23,475 bases of DNA, taken from positions 1 through 23,475 of the forward strand of contig CAKZXL010000451.1 in assembly GCA_937883885.1 (NCBI GenBank), written 5' to 3'. Made by a program: the position numbers and the translations under genes. The DNA comes from an uncultured Aquincola sp. Lineage in GTDB: Bacteria; Pseudomonadota; Gammaproteobacteria; Burkholderiales; Burkholderiaceae. Positions 7,023 through 13,425 of this stretch are shown one piece after another. Under the pieces are notes generated by a model that worked only from the letters and a program-made list of their open reading frames with translations, did not search any database and was not told where the DNA came from. The number at the start of each line of letters is the position of its first letter. Position 1 is the stretch's first letter.

Positions 7023-7730
7023 ACTCGGCGGCAGATCGGTTGCCTGCTCTGTGCAAAGCATCGCCTGCTCGGGGCGATCAAAACGGTCGGCTCCGCACCG
7101 CGCCAGCGCCATCCAAGTCGCGAAAGGCATGTTCATCAGGCGGTGCGGCGCCGGCCGCGCGACCTCTATGCCGCCGTCATCCGCAAGCATGACGCCGTAC
7201 TGTGGCGGTATCTCGTCCGCCTTCGCGATCCCCGCTTTGAGCACGTACCAGCACTGCGATGACGTGCCGAGGTAGGCGGCGCCCTTTGCCTGCTGGCGGA
7301 GATCGGAGAGCAGGTCAGCCCGGCTAACCTTGATCTCGTAGACGACCGGCTCAGCATAGGCCTCGACGCTTGTGCTGCGGATAGAGAAAACGTCAGGGCG
7401 GCACACCGTCCACACGCCGTTGACATTGGACCGCAAGCTCAGGCGGCGCCAAGTCAGGCGACCCGCCTGGCACAAGGCCTTGGCCACACGTTCCACCAGC
7501 AGTTCATGTGCGTCCAGCGCGTTCCTGTTGAGCTGCAGCGACGCTGCCAACGCCTGCACGCCGGGATCGCTGACACGAACCGTCTCCCGACCCGCGCTGT
7601 CCCAATGGCGCTCCAGCAAACCTGCCGCGACCAGCTCTAGCTCGAGCATGTCGTGGCATGGCCAGCCGGCCGATTGCCAGACGGCGCGCAGGCGCCGCAG
7701 GTGCGGCCGTCGGATATCGATCTCCATCAT
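6921..7730 (-). CDS. Winged-helix/MmcB-like PD-(D/E)XK nuclease
   Basis: The product has 269 residues from the ATG at 7730. Residues of about 5-60 look like a winged helix-turn-helix (HLRRLRAVWQSAG...LVAAGLLERHW...RVSDPGVQAL). Residues of about 105-200 resemble the MmcB family of PD-(D/E)XK nucleases: RPDVFSI supplies the Asp and VVYEIKVSRADLLSDLR the E-x-K. These are followed by a core ending in EIPPQYGVMLADDGGIEVARPAPHR. MmcB proteins act in lesion bypass or DNA repair; the substrate here is unknown. A TTG at 7739 is a possible earlier start. The gene sits directly behind an operator-like repeat and promoter. Its Ser/Thr-rich tail overlaps the end of the PEP-CTERM gene. Confidence 0.75.
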   Translation of the reverse strand: MMEIDIRRPHLRRLRAVWQSAGWPCHDMLELELVAAGLLERHWDSAGRETVRVSDPGVQALAASLQLNRNALDAHELLVERVAKALCQAGRLTWRRLSLRSNVNGVWTVCRPDVFSIRSTSVEAYAEPVVYEIKVSRADLLSDLRQQAKGAAYLGTSSQCWYVLKAGIAKADEIPPQYGVMLADDGGIEVARPAPHRLMNMPFATWMALARCGADRFDRPEQAMLCTEQATDLPPSSAMDCLPRTTDASAQVSSTSEFEGTDHCDQTRA

Positions 7731-7744
7731 GGGCGCCAAAGTAT

Positions 7745-7782
7745 AGCTGTACGTATAAACAGCTTTCTGAGCGCATCGACAA
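7745..7782 (-). promoter_or_regulatory. Promoter and operator of the MmcB-like gene
   Basis: On the minus strand a -35 TTGTCG (7777-7782) is followed after 17-18 bp by TTTATA or TTATAC (7753-7759). The putative -10 lies inside an inverted repeat, AGCTGT (7745-7750) and ACAGCT (7759-7764) with an 8-bp spacer. A bound dimer would block the -10. The predicted start is near 7747, giving a leader under 20 bases and no visible ribosome binding site. Confidence 0.5.
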
Positions 7783-7838
7783 GAGTAATTATGTCAACTT
7801 AAATCGAATCCGAAGTTGGGAAGGTTCACGGCCCGTAG

Positions 7839-8060
7839 GCTTCACCCGTTCAGGTCATTGTTCGCTTTCGGTGCGAAAGCGGGTGGTCGCAGGAGGCGCT
7901 TGCTTAGGAAGCCGAGCTGCTCAGAACGTTCGTCGGGCCCGTGGAACGTAGGATGCGAAATCTCTCGCTGGACAACATCGAGCGTTTGGCGCTGGCCATG
8001 AACGTCCGCGTCGATGAGCTTCTGCAGCCGGTTCAGGTGCAGGCGCTCGATTCGTCTGGT
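7839..8060 (+). pseudogene. Xre-family regulator broken by an amber codon
   Basis: One frame reads VIVRFRCESGWSQEALA, then TAG (7905-7907), then EAELLRTFVGPVERRMRNLSLDNIERLALAMNVRVDELLQP. This is the standard five-helix Xre HTH: GWSQEALA is helix 2, ELLRTFVGPVER is the recognition part, and NLSLDNIERLA.AM.V..DELL closes the domain. The stop falls where the family normally has Leu or another residue, so one base change (TTG to TAG) would explain it. A second in-frame stop at 7836 and the lack of a start codon show that the 5' end is lost too. Downstream of the HTH the frame drifts into unlikely sequence. I treat it as a pseudogene. Confidence 0.65.
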
Positions 8061-8157
8061 CCCGCTGCCTGGGAACCGTGCTTCACCCACCGCAGGCTTC
8101 AGTGTCACGCCATAGACGACTTTGCTGGTGACGGCACATCCGTTGCCAGGCCACGGC

Positions 8158-8379
8158 ATGCGGATCTACCTTCAGTTCGACAACGGCGGCAGGATCTGGA
8201 AAGACTGCAGCTCTTCCGACGAAGCCCGTGGCTACGTTGCCGGCGCCGCGGGTGCAGCGGAGCACTGCCGCCTGCAGGTGTGGGTGGCGGTTGGCCAGGC
8301 TGGCGATCCTGCCTTACAGGAAGGCGCCTGGTGGCGGCCAGAAGAGTGGCTTGAACGCCCTCCCTCCCCGCACCCTTGA
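8158..8379 (+). CDS. Small hypothetical protein
   Basis: This is a 73-residue ORF with natural composition and GC-rich third codon positions: MRIYLQFDNGGRIWKDCSSSDEARGYVAG at the start and a Trp/Glu/Pro-rich end. No family is recognised. The frame is open upstream to 8122. There is no clear ribosome binding site before either ATG. It follows the broken Xre gene by about 100 bp and may have been its partner. Confidence 0.4.
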   Translation: MRIYLQFDNGGRIWKDCSSSDEARGYVAGAAGAAEHCRLQVWVAVGQAGDPALQEGAWWRPEEWLERPPSPHP

Positions 8380-8783
8380 AGCAGCTCGATCAGTCAAGGG
8401 CGCTTTCAGACTGCCATGGGCCAGCGCGCACCACAAGTACATCGAGATGAACATGCGCTCGTAACAGCCCGGGCAGGGCGTCTCTCTCGGTGAAGGGGCC
8501 AATCGGTTGGCTCACGGCCTGCGCTAACGTGCTCTTGGGCCTGCTCTCCCCCTTATCCTCGGACTCATGCCTGTAGTCGCACAGGGACAGAAGGGAGGCG
8601 CCCACTTCGGGCTCGTTAGAAAGAACAAAGCCGCGGGTGGTACCGCGGCCGTGTTCAGGTTTCGGCTGACTGCTCGCAAGAGCCGGCAACACACAACCTC
8701 TCTTGCAGGAGAAGGCCAGTGTATGCACCGCTCGTGTGGTCGGCAATCAGCCGTGTACACAAACGTAAGTGAGTAAGCACTGC
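8380..8783. other. Intergenic stretch with a terminator only
   Basis: I find no supportable gene in this stretch; the open frames on both strands are Arg/Pro/Ser-rich shadows. The only clear element is the terminator-like hairpin at 8629-8649. Confidence 0.4.
8629..8649 (-). terminator. Rho-independent terminator, minus strand
   Basis: GCCGCGG and CCGCGGC form 7-bp arms around a 6-base loop. Read on the minus strand the hairpin is followed by TTTGTTCTTTC, a U-rich tail. No minus-strand gene is evident between here and the ligase at 8991, so it may end the ligase operon transcript. The words GGTGGTACCGCGG look like a T-box signature but are explained by the hairpin. Confidence 0.45.
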
Positions 8784-8924
8784 ATGTTCTACTTGGAAAT
8801 CGTGACCCAGCTCGTCGAGCTGCTGGTGGACCTGGCCACGCTGGCCAACTTCGTCGGTGAATGGCGCGGCCCGTGCGGGCCGCTGCCGGGGTTGTGCTCC
8901 TGCCTCGTTGCCCTGAGCAACTAG
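8784..8924 (+). CDS. Possible 46-residue small protein
   Basis: The ORF begins MFYLEIVTQLVELLVDLATLANFVGEW, an amphipathic helix-like stretch, and ends in a Cys/Pro/Gly-rich tail. A GC-rich 7-bp-arm inverted repeat (8866-8883) lies inside it. The composition is more natural than that of the surrounding frames, but I see no clear ribosome binding site and no known family. Treat it as tentative. Confidence 0.25.
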   Translation: MFYLEIVTQLVELLVDLATLANFVGEWRGPCGPLPGLCSCLVALSN

Positions 8925-8990
8925 GCGGAAAACTGGGGCGGGCAGCGGCTCGCCCCGCTTCCTTCTTGGCGCCGGCCATCTGCCGGCCCC

Positions 8991-9644
8991 CTAGAACGGC
9001 TCGCGCTGGAACGCCTGTGCCGGCGTTGCGCCTGGTCTCTTGATCTTCAGCCAGTCGGCCGAGCGCTGGCCAGGCACGTAGGGCGACGCCTGGCGCTTGG
9101 CCACGATGCCCTCCAGCCGGAGCTGCACAGCCTGGTCGTAGAGTGCGCGCCCTTCTCCCTCAAAGTGCCCCACCACCAGCGTGCTCGGGGGTGTGGCGCT
9201 GAAGAGCTTGGTCAGCCGCTTCTTGCGCTCGATCAGCGGCAAGGCCATGGTGCTCTTGCCGGCGTGCACCAGCAGGTCGAAGACGCAGAAAGCGGCCGGG
9301 TCTGCGCCTGGTCGCCAGCCGCGCATCCGTGCGCGTGCATGCAGCCGGTTGAAGTCGGAGCGCCCTATGTCGTCCAGCACGCACATTTCGCCGTCGATGA
9401 CGTGGCGGCCGCCGCCGATGCCGGCGAGCGATCCCACTACCTCGGGAAACCAGCCTGTCGCGTTGGCGCCGTTGCGCGACTGCAGGTAGACGTGCGGGCC
9501 GTCCACCTCGGCCAGCATCCGGTAACCGTCGAACTTGATTTCGTACAGCCAAGCGGGATCGTCAAACGGCCTGGCTTCCCCCAGCAGCATCGGCGCCAGC
9601 GCCGTCAGGGGTGGGCCCGTCGGCAGGCGGCGGTTGGTGGCCAC
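8991..9644 (-). CDS. ATP-dependent DNA ligase, adenylation domain only (LigD-like)
   Basis: This 217-residue protein has the nucleotidyltransferase motifs of ATP-dependent DNA ligases. Motif I is EIKFDGYR with the adenylated Lys at K37, followed by SRNG, then motif III-like DGEMCVLDD, AFCVFDLL, motif IV EGIVAKR and motif V DWLKIKR. The sequence ends about 13 residues after motif V, so the OB-fold and motif VI found in LigD-type ligases are missing. It would seal nicks only if it can work as a minimal enzyme or with a partner. The start is GTG at 9644, three bases after the stop of the upstream 9648-9998 gene, so the two form an operon. There is no Ku, polymerase or phosphoesterase partner in the window. 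Confidence 0.85.
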   Translation of the reverse strand: MATNRRLPTGPPLTALAPMLLGEARPFDDPAWLYEIKFDGYRMLAEVDGPHVYLQSRNGANATGWFPEVVGSLAGIGGGRHVIDGEMCVLDDIGRSDFNRLHARARMRGWRPGADPAAFCVFDLLVHAGKSTMALPLIERKKRLTKLFSATPPSTLVVGHFEGEGRALYDQAVQLRLEGIVAKRQASPYVPGQRSADWLKIKRPGATPAQAFQREPF

Positions 9645-9647
9645 CGC

Positions 9648-9998
9648 TCACTGGCCCCACAGGCCGTAGCGGGCTGAGAAGGGTTCCAGCACCAGCTCAC
9701 GCCAGGCTTCGGCCAGGATCTGACCGCCGGGGAGCTGAGCGCTCCACACGTCCACACCGCTGCCGAAGAACGGGTCCGCCGGCAGGCCTGGCGCAAAAGC
9801 ATCGCGCAGCAGCCTGGCAAAGTCGCTGGGCGGGTCCAGCCAGTCGGCGAACGGCTGGCCATCTGCCTCCATGTTGAGGTCGGCGCCGTGGTGCCCCTGC
9901 ATGGCCAGGTCCAGCACGTCGAGGGCCGGAGCATCCGGGTGCGAGCGCCTGGTGGCCAGCGCCACCGAGATGATCTTTTGAGCGATTTGGTCAGCCAT
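9648..9998 (-). CDS. Hypothetical protein in ligase operon
   Basis: This is a 116-residue soluble protein of unknown family, starting MADQIAQKIISVALATRRSHPDAPALDVLDLAMQGHHGADLN. It is acidic, with a Pro/Trp-rich C-terminal half ending in ARYGLWGQ. I chose the ATG at 9998; the frame extends to 10082 but the extra residues are Arg/Pro-rich and unlikely. Its stop is three bases from the ligase GTG. It is divergent from the SRAP gene across 148 bp. Its position suggests a role with the ligase; the sequence itself gives no function. Confidence 0.6.
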   Translation of the reverse strand: MADQIAQKIISVALATRRSHPDAPALDVLDLAMQGHHGADLNMEADGQPFADWLDPPSDFARLLRDAFAPGLPADPFFGSGVDVWSAQLPGGQILAEAWRELVLEPFSARYGLWGQ

Positions 9999-10023
9999 GC
10001 CTGCAGCGTAGCGCGGAGCCGAC

Positions 10024-10054
10024 GCCGGCAAAAGGCCCCGTCCGGGCCGCCGGC
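10024..10054. repeat. Nested hairpin between ligase operon and SRAP gene
   Basis: GCCGGC at 10024-10029 pairs with GCCGGC at 10049-10054. Inside, GGCCC (10034-10038) pairs with GGGCC (10044-10048). GTTTT follows after 3 bases on the plus strand. It lies in a divergent intergenic region, so a regulatory structure is more likely than a terminator for either flanking gene. No LexA-type SOS box was found there. Confidence 0.35.
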
Positions 10055-10146
10055 GCCGTTTTCGCCGCCTCAGTGGCGACAAGGTCTCAGCTGGCGCCGT
10101 GGTGACCGAGCGTGCGGCAGTGCCGCGGCGTGACTAGGATAGGGTC

Positions 10147-10890
10147 ATGTGCAACCGCTACCACCCTTCACGGGCCGAAGAGCTGGCCTACTACCGGGCC
10201 ACGCTGGGCATCAGCGAGCCGCCCCGTGGCCGCATCGGCGATCCGCTTTTCCTTCGGGACATTGGTCCCTTCGGCCAGGGCGTCTTCATCCGCCTGCGGC
10301 GCGAGGGTGGCCAGCTCGAGGAGGTGGCGGGCCAGTGGGGCCTCATCGGCTGGTTTGCGAAGGCGGCCGTGCCGCCGAAGCAGCCCGGCAAACGGCCCAT
10401 CCTGACCAACAACGCGCGGTTTGAAACCATCCACAAGCTGGCCACCTACAAAGACCCGTGGGCACGTGGCCAGCGCTGCATCATCCCCGCCTGGTCCTAC
10501 GTTGAGCCAAATTGGGAGACAGGCAAAAACCAGTGGTGGCGCTTCCGGCGGGCCGATGGCCAGCCCTGGGGGATGGCCGGCATGTGGAACACGTGGACCG
10601 ACAAGGAAACCGGCGAGCTGCATGAGTCCTACACGATGGTGACGCTGAATGCGGATCACCACCCGCTGCTCAACCGCATGCACCGACCTGACCCGGACCG
10701 GCCGGCGACGATGCAGGACAAGCGTGCTGTGGTGCCCCTGCACCCTTCAGCTTTCGACGTGTGGCTTCGTGGCACCGTCGAAGAGGCCACAGCCGCCCTG
10801 GTGCTGCCCCACGTCGATGATTTCGACGCGGGGCCGGATGGCACCGCGCCGGTAGCGCCGAAGGCGCCTGTGCAGCAGGATCTGCTTTAA
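10147..10890 (+). CDS. SRAP-domain protein (HMCES/YedK family)
   Basis: This 247-residue protein belongs to the SOS response-associated peptidase family. Family members covalently cap abasic sites in single-stranded DNA through Cys2, shielding them from strand breakage. The active-site residues are visible: C2 exposed after Met removal (MCNRY), N89 and R91 in TNNARFET, E120 in WSYVEP and H179 in LNRMHRP. The length and motif spacing are normal for the family. An AGGG ribosome binding site precedes the ATG, and TAGGAT upstream may be a -10. It is divergent from the ligase operon, which forms a small DNA-repair group with it. Confidence 0.92.
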   Translation: MCNRYHPSRAEELAYYRATLGISEPPRGRIGDPLFLRDIGPFGQGVFIRLRREGGQLEEVAGQWGLIGWFAKAAVPPKQPGKRPILTNNARFETIHKLATYKDPWARGQRCIIPAWSYVEPNWETGKNQWWRFRRADGQPWGMAGMWNTWTDKETGELHESYTMVTLNADHHPLLNRMHRPDPDRPATMQDKRAVVPLHPSAFDVWLRGTVEEATAALVLPHVDDFDAGPDGTAPVAPKAPVQQDLL

Positions 10891-10939
10891 GCGCTTGGCG
10901 CTGTGGGCGCCATATGCTCAGCTCACTGAAGGAGCATCG

Positions 10940-11326
10940 ATGACTTGGAGCCGGTTGTTGTTCGCCGCTGCAGTGCTGGCTGGCTCTGCCAGCGGCCCTT
11001 CCATGCTCACCGCCGGCATTGCGTCACAGCCGCCGCTGACGTGGCCAGCGCTTGCCTTCGTTGGCATTTTCACGCTGGTGGCAATTCCTACGGTGCTGGG
11101 CTTTCAGGTCGCCCTCCGAAACAGACAGGCAGTATGGCTGGGCTTGGGCTGGCAGGCCTTCCTATACATCGGCGTCTACGCTGTGGCGGGTGGATCTGTC
11201 GCGCTTGGCCTCGCAGCTAGCGAATCGGAGCTGCTGCCCCATGCCTTCCTGTTCTTGGTCATCGGGCTGGGCGTGTTGGCAGGCGTCCGCCTTACCCAAC
11301 TGGCCTTCCTGCGACGCAAAGCATGA
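10940..11326 (+). CDS. Small membrane protein, four predicted helices
   Basis: This is a 128-residue hydrophobic protein. The ATG at 10940 is set by a strong AAGGAG ribosome binding site. Four membrane segments are apparent at about residues 5-25, 35-55, 68-88 and 98-116, with a short basic end (FLRRKA). It contains no recognisable transporter or enzyme motif. It follows the SRAP gene by 49 bp on the same strand and could be co-transcribed. It is convergent with the 11365-11682 gene. Confidence 0.65.
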   Translation: MTWSRLLFAAAVLAGSASGPSMLTAGIASQPPLTWPALAFVGIFTLVAIPTVLGFQVALRNRQAVWLGLGWQAFLYIGVYAVAGGSVALGLAASESELLPHAFLFLVIGLGVLAGVRLTQLAFLRRKA

Positions 11327-11364
11327 GTGCCACGCCGGCACCGCGCACGGCGCCGGGATCTGCT

Positions 11365-11682
11365 CTACCGCGAACGGCTTTCTGAATCCAGCGGGAACAT
11401 GCGTCGGTACCAGAAGGCTTTAGGGGCCCTGAGCCATGCAGTATTGGAAGGGTTCTCGAACTGCGCCAGGTCCGGAAGAAACCCGCCGTAGCGCCAGTAC
11501 AGCGCGATCAGCTCCCGTAGGCTGTTGGCAGACAGTCGCTTGGACCGAAGCCGGATGTGCAGCGCAAGACCAGCGCCCCCGACGCTGACTACGCCAGGAA
11601 TGGACTGCAGCCAGGTGAAGAACGCAGTTTCGTCTCCCGGCGAAAAGTACATCGGCGAAGCCTGCCAGATGAGGGTGGCCAT
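11365..11682 (-). CDS. Hypothetical protein, last gene of parB-like operon
   Basis: This is a 105-residue protein with no membrane segment. It contains FFTWLQSIPGVVSVGGAGLALHIRLRSKRLSANSLRELIALYWRYGGFLPDLAQF and an aromatic, basic end. No family is recognised. The start at 11682 lies three bases after the stop of the membrane-protein gene, so the two are translationally linked. Confidence 0.6.
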   Translation of the reverse strand: MATLIWQASPMYFSPGDETAFFTWLQSIPGVVSVGGAGLALHIRLRSKRLSANSLRELIALYWRYGGFLPDLAQFENPSNTAWLRAPKAFWYRRMFPLDSESRSR

Positions 11683-11685
11683 GGC

Positions 11686-12036
11686 TCAGTGTGCCTCACC
11701 GCTTCGCGGGCCCTGCTGGTCGTCCTGGTCACGCTTGGCTTGCAGTTCGGTTGCCCGCGTGGCCTCTCGGGCCATGGCATCCTCGGCCGCTTCAGCGCGT
11801 GCCGCCTGCAAGTCCTCGACAGCATCAGCCTCGGCAACGCGCCTGGCGTGCTGCCGGCGCCCCACGATCATGCCAACTAGGCCACCCAGGATGAGCCAGG
11901 GTGTCGTGCTGAAGCTGTCTGCTGAACTGACGCTCACAAAGGCTGCCAGGCAGCCGATGAGAAAAAACGCCCACCACGCCCGGTTGAACCGGTGGTCCCG
12001 CTGGGCGCGGATGTTCCGCAGCTCGTTGCGCTTCAC
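11686..12036 (-). CDS. Two-helix membrane protein with coiled-coil tail
   Basis: This is a 116-residue protein with a basic N-terminus (MKRNELRNIRAQRDHRFNR) and two membrane helices (about 20-38 and 46-62). A charged Ala/Glu/Arg-rich helix follows (about 65-105) that is likely a coiled coil in the cytoplasm. It starts 7 bases after the ParB-like stop, so it belongs to the same operon. No family is recognised. The topology would suit a membrane anchor or scaffold for the ParB-like protein; this is inference. Confidence 0.65.
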   Translation of the reverse strand: MKRNELRNIRAQRDHRFNRAWWAFFLIGCLAAFVSVSSADSFSTTPWLILGGLVGMIVGRRQHARRVAEADAVEDLQAARAEAAEDAMAREATRATELQAKRDQDDQQGPRSGEAH

Positions 12037-12043
12037 CGGCGCC

Positions 12044-12670
12044 TCACTCGCCGGCCGTGAGGGCTAGAAAGAGAGCTCTTGCATCCGAGCGTACTCGCTC
12101 TGCCCTCGCCTGCGCCACGCGGTGCGGGAAGCTCTCCGGGTCGCGCTCGTAGGCAACCAACAGCTTCGGCGCCCACAAGGTGCGGATCTGAGTCGGGCAG
12201 TCGAAGGCGGCCAGGACAGCGGCCGGCAGGTTGGCGATGGCCAGCGCTCCGCTCAAGTCCTTGACCATGAGACCCAGGTGCTCTGCTGCCCGGTGTCGGC
12301 ACGGTAGCAAGCCGGCGTCGAGCATGCTCTGCACACTCACGCCCATCTCGTAGGAAGACAGGGGCGTACCCCCTTGCGCTTCGGCCAGCATGGCGCCCAC
12401 CAGCTGATGCTCAGTCATGTGCGGGTCCACGATGGCCAGCACCGGCAAGCCCAGGTCCGCGCAGGCCCGGTGCCGCAGCACGCCGTAGGCCAGCACAAAG
12501 CGGTCCCCTTCCGGTCGCACGTACACGGGCACGAGGTTGCCCGCGGTGCGAGCGAGAGATTCCTTCAAAGTGTTAAAGGCGGCCGTCCTGAAGGCGTTGC
12601 CCTGGCGGGCGTGCCAGCGGCTGGGAATGATGGCGCGCGGGTCAAGTCGCTGAACGGTCTGGTCTGTCAT
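12044..12670 (-). CDS. ParB/RepB/Spo0J-like protein with altered CTP motifs
   Basis: From the ATG at 12670 the product is 208 residues. FNTLKESLARTAGNLVPVYVRP...FVLAYGVLRHRACADLGLPVLAIV and the following SSYEMGVSVQSMLDAGLLP...LGLMVKDLSGALAIANLPAAVLAAF match the N-terminal and HTH parts of plasmid-type ParB proteins. Two signature motifs are changed. The Arg-rich motif (GERR or GHRR in the family) is G63-V64-L65-R66. The ENxxR motif is E97-A98-Q99-G100-G101. These residues bind CTP in canonical ParB clamps, so sliding-clamp activity may be lost. There is no ParA next to it and no C-terminal dimer domain. It heads an operon with two small genes. An in-frame extension to 12748 is possible. Confidence 0.8.
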   Translation of the reverse strand: MTDQTVQRLDPRAIIPSRWHARQGNAFRTAAFNTLKESLARTAGNLVPVYVRPEGDRFVLAYGVLRHRACADLGLPVLAIVDPHMTEHQLVGAMLAEAQGGTPLSSYEMGVSVQSMLDAGLLPCRHRAAEHLGLMVKDLSGALAIANLPAAVLAAFDCPTQIRTLWAPKLLVAYERDPESFPHRVAQARAERVRSDARALFLALTAGE

Positions 12671-12825
12671 TCGTCGTTGGGTTGTTGGCCAAGCTGCACT
12701 TTGGCAACGCTTATGCCGGAGGCTACCGAGGGGATACAGTTTGCTCAACTTGCATGGAGATGACGAATTTCAGGCCCGCTTCTACGGCCTTCATGTCGGG
12801 CGGTTCAACCCTATCCTGGCTGCCT

Positions 12826-13231
12826 TCAATCACCGAATGAGGCCCAGACATGCCGACCTACAAACGCAATCGCGCTTGCCCATTCCTGCGTAGTCTGCAG
12901 AAGCTCCTTGCCACCAGCGTAAGAGCCATCGGCACCCCTCGTGTTGTAGTGCTCGCGATCGCGCTGCACGGCCCCATCGTACAACTGGAAGTCGAGCCGG
13001 CGGCCGCCATGCACGGGTGCAAGGCCGGAGCGGTTCTGCCGTCGCAGACAGCTTAGCGTTCGGCGCAGCGGCGCTGCTTCGCGGCGTCGGCGTCGGCACT
13101 TGCTGCCGGTGCTTGCAGGCCGCTGCCGTCTGCTTGGCCGGACTCCCACAGCCGCAGGCCTGTCGCGAGCGTCTCGCCTGGGCACCCCACAGCGCCAGTG
13201 CCAAGTCCTTGCTGGCGACCACTCCTTGCAC
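12826..13231 (-). pseudogene. Possible frame-disrupted gene
   Basis: Two overlapping minus-strand frames each read naturally over half of this stretch. One covers the 5' part (MQGVVASKDLALALWGAQ..., a Ser/Pro/Ala-rich sequence with several Cys). The other covers the 3' part (HGGRRLDFQLYDGAVQRDREHYNTRGADGSYAGGKELL...). Joining them would need one frameshift near 13030-13060. I recognise no family in either half. This is the only candidate content of 12749-13267, and it may be non-coding. Confidence 0.22.
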
Positions 13232-13267
13232 CCGCTATCGCCACGAAGGTTTGGTCCGCCACCCTTC

Positions 13268-13317
13268 TTGACGATTCTGGCTCACTGTGTACAATGTATG
13301 TCATACGCTTGCATTGT
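13268..13317 (+). promoter_or_regulatory. Promoter and nested inverted repeats before HerA-like gene
   Basis: A -35 TTGACG (13268-13273) and -10 TACAAT (13290-13295) are separated by 16 bp. Overlapping the -10, ACAATG (13291-13296) pairs with CATTGT (13312-13317). Inside this, GTATG (13296-13300) and CATAC (13302-13306) are arms around one T. A repressor bound here would cover the -10 and start site. It drives the small ORF at 13321 and the ATPase. Confidence 0.55.
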
Positions 13318-13320
13318 GAG

Positions 13321-13425
13321 ATGCAGCCCATCGTTCATAACCGAGCCCGCGGCGTGCCTTCGTCCCAGACCTTCGTCATCGACCGAGCCTCAACGGCCGC
13401 CCTCTGCGCGACGGTGGGCGCATGA
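13321..13425 (+). CDS. 34-residue leader ORF coupled to HerA-like ATPase
   Basis: The ORF starts with ATG about 17-20 bases after the predicted transcription start, so its mRNA leader is nearly absent. It ends with TGA overlapping the ATG of the ATPase (ATGA). The peptide is MQPIVHNRARGVPSSQTFVI... with no known family. The ATPase lacks a good ribosome binding site, so translation coupling from this ORF is a reasonable reading. It could be a leader peptide or a small functional partner. Confidence 0.4.
   Translation: MQPIVHNRARGVPSSQTFVIDRASTAALCATVGA

Noticed and set aside
8629..8649. Apparent T-box riboswitch signature GGTGGTACCGCGG
   Set aside because: The bases are the loop and right arm of a simple 7-bp hairpin with a U-rich tail on the other strand. 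There is no stem I or specifier structure and no aminoacyl or biosynthesis gene downstream, and T-boxes are not expected in this type of host.
8524..8979. 151-codon minus-strand frame near the terminator
   Set aside because: The Arg/Ser/Pro-rich composition is implausible, it has no ribosome binding site and no family, and the hairpin falls within it.
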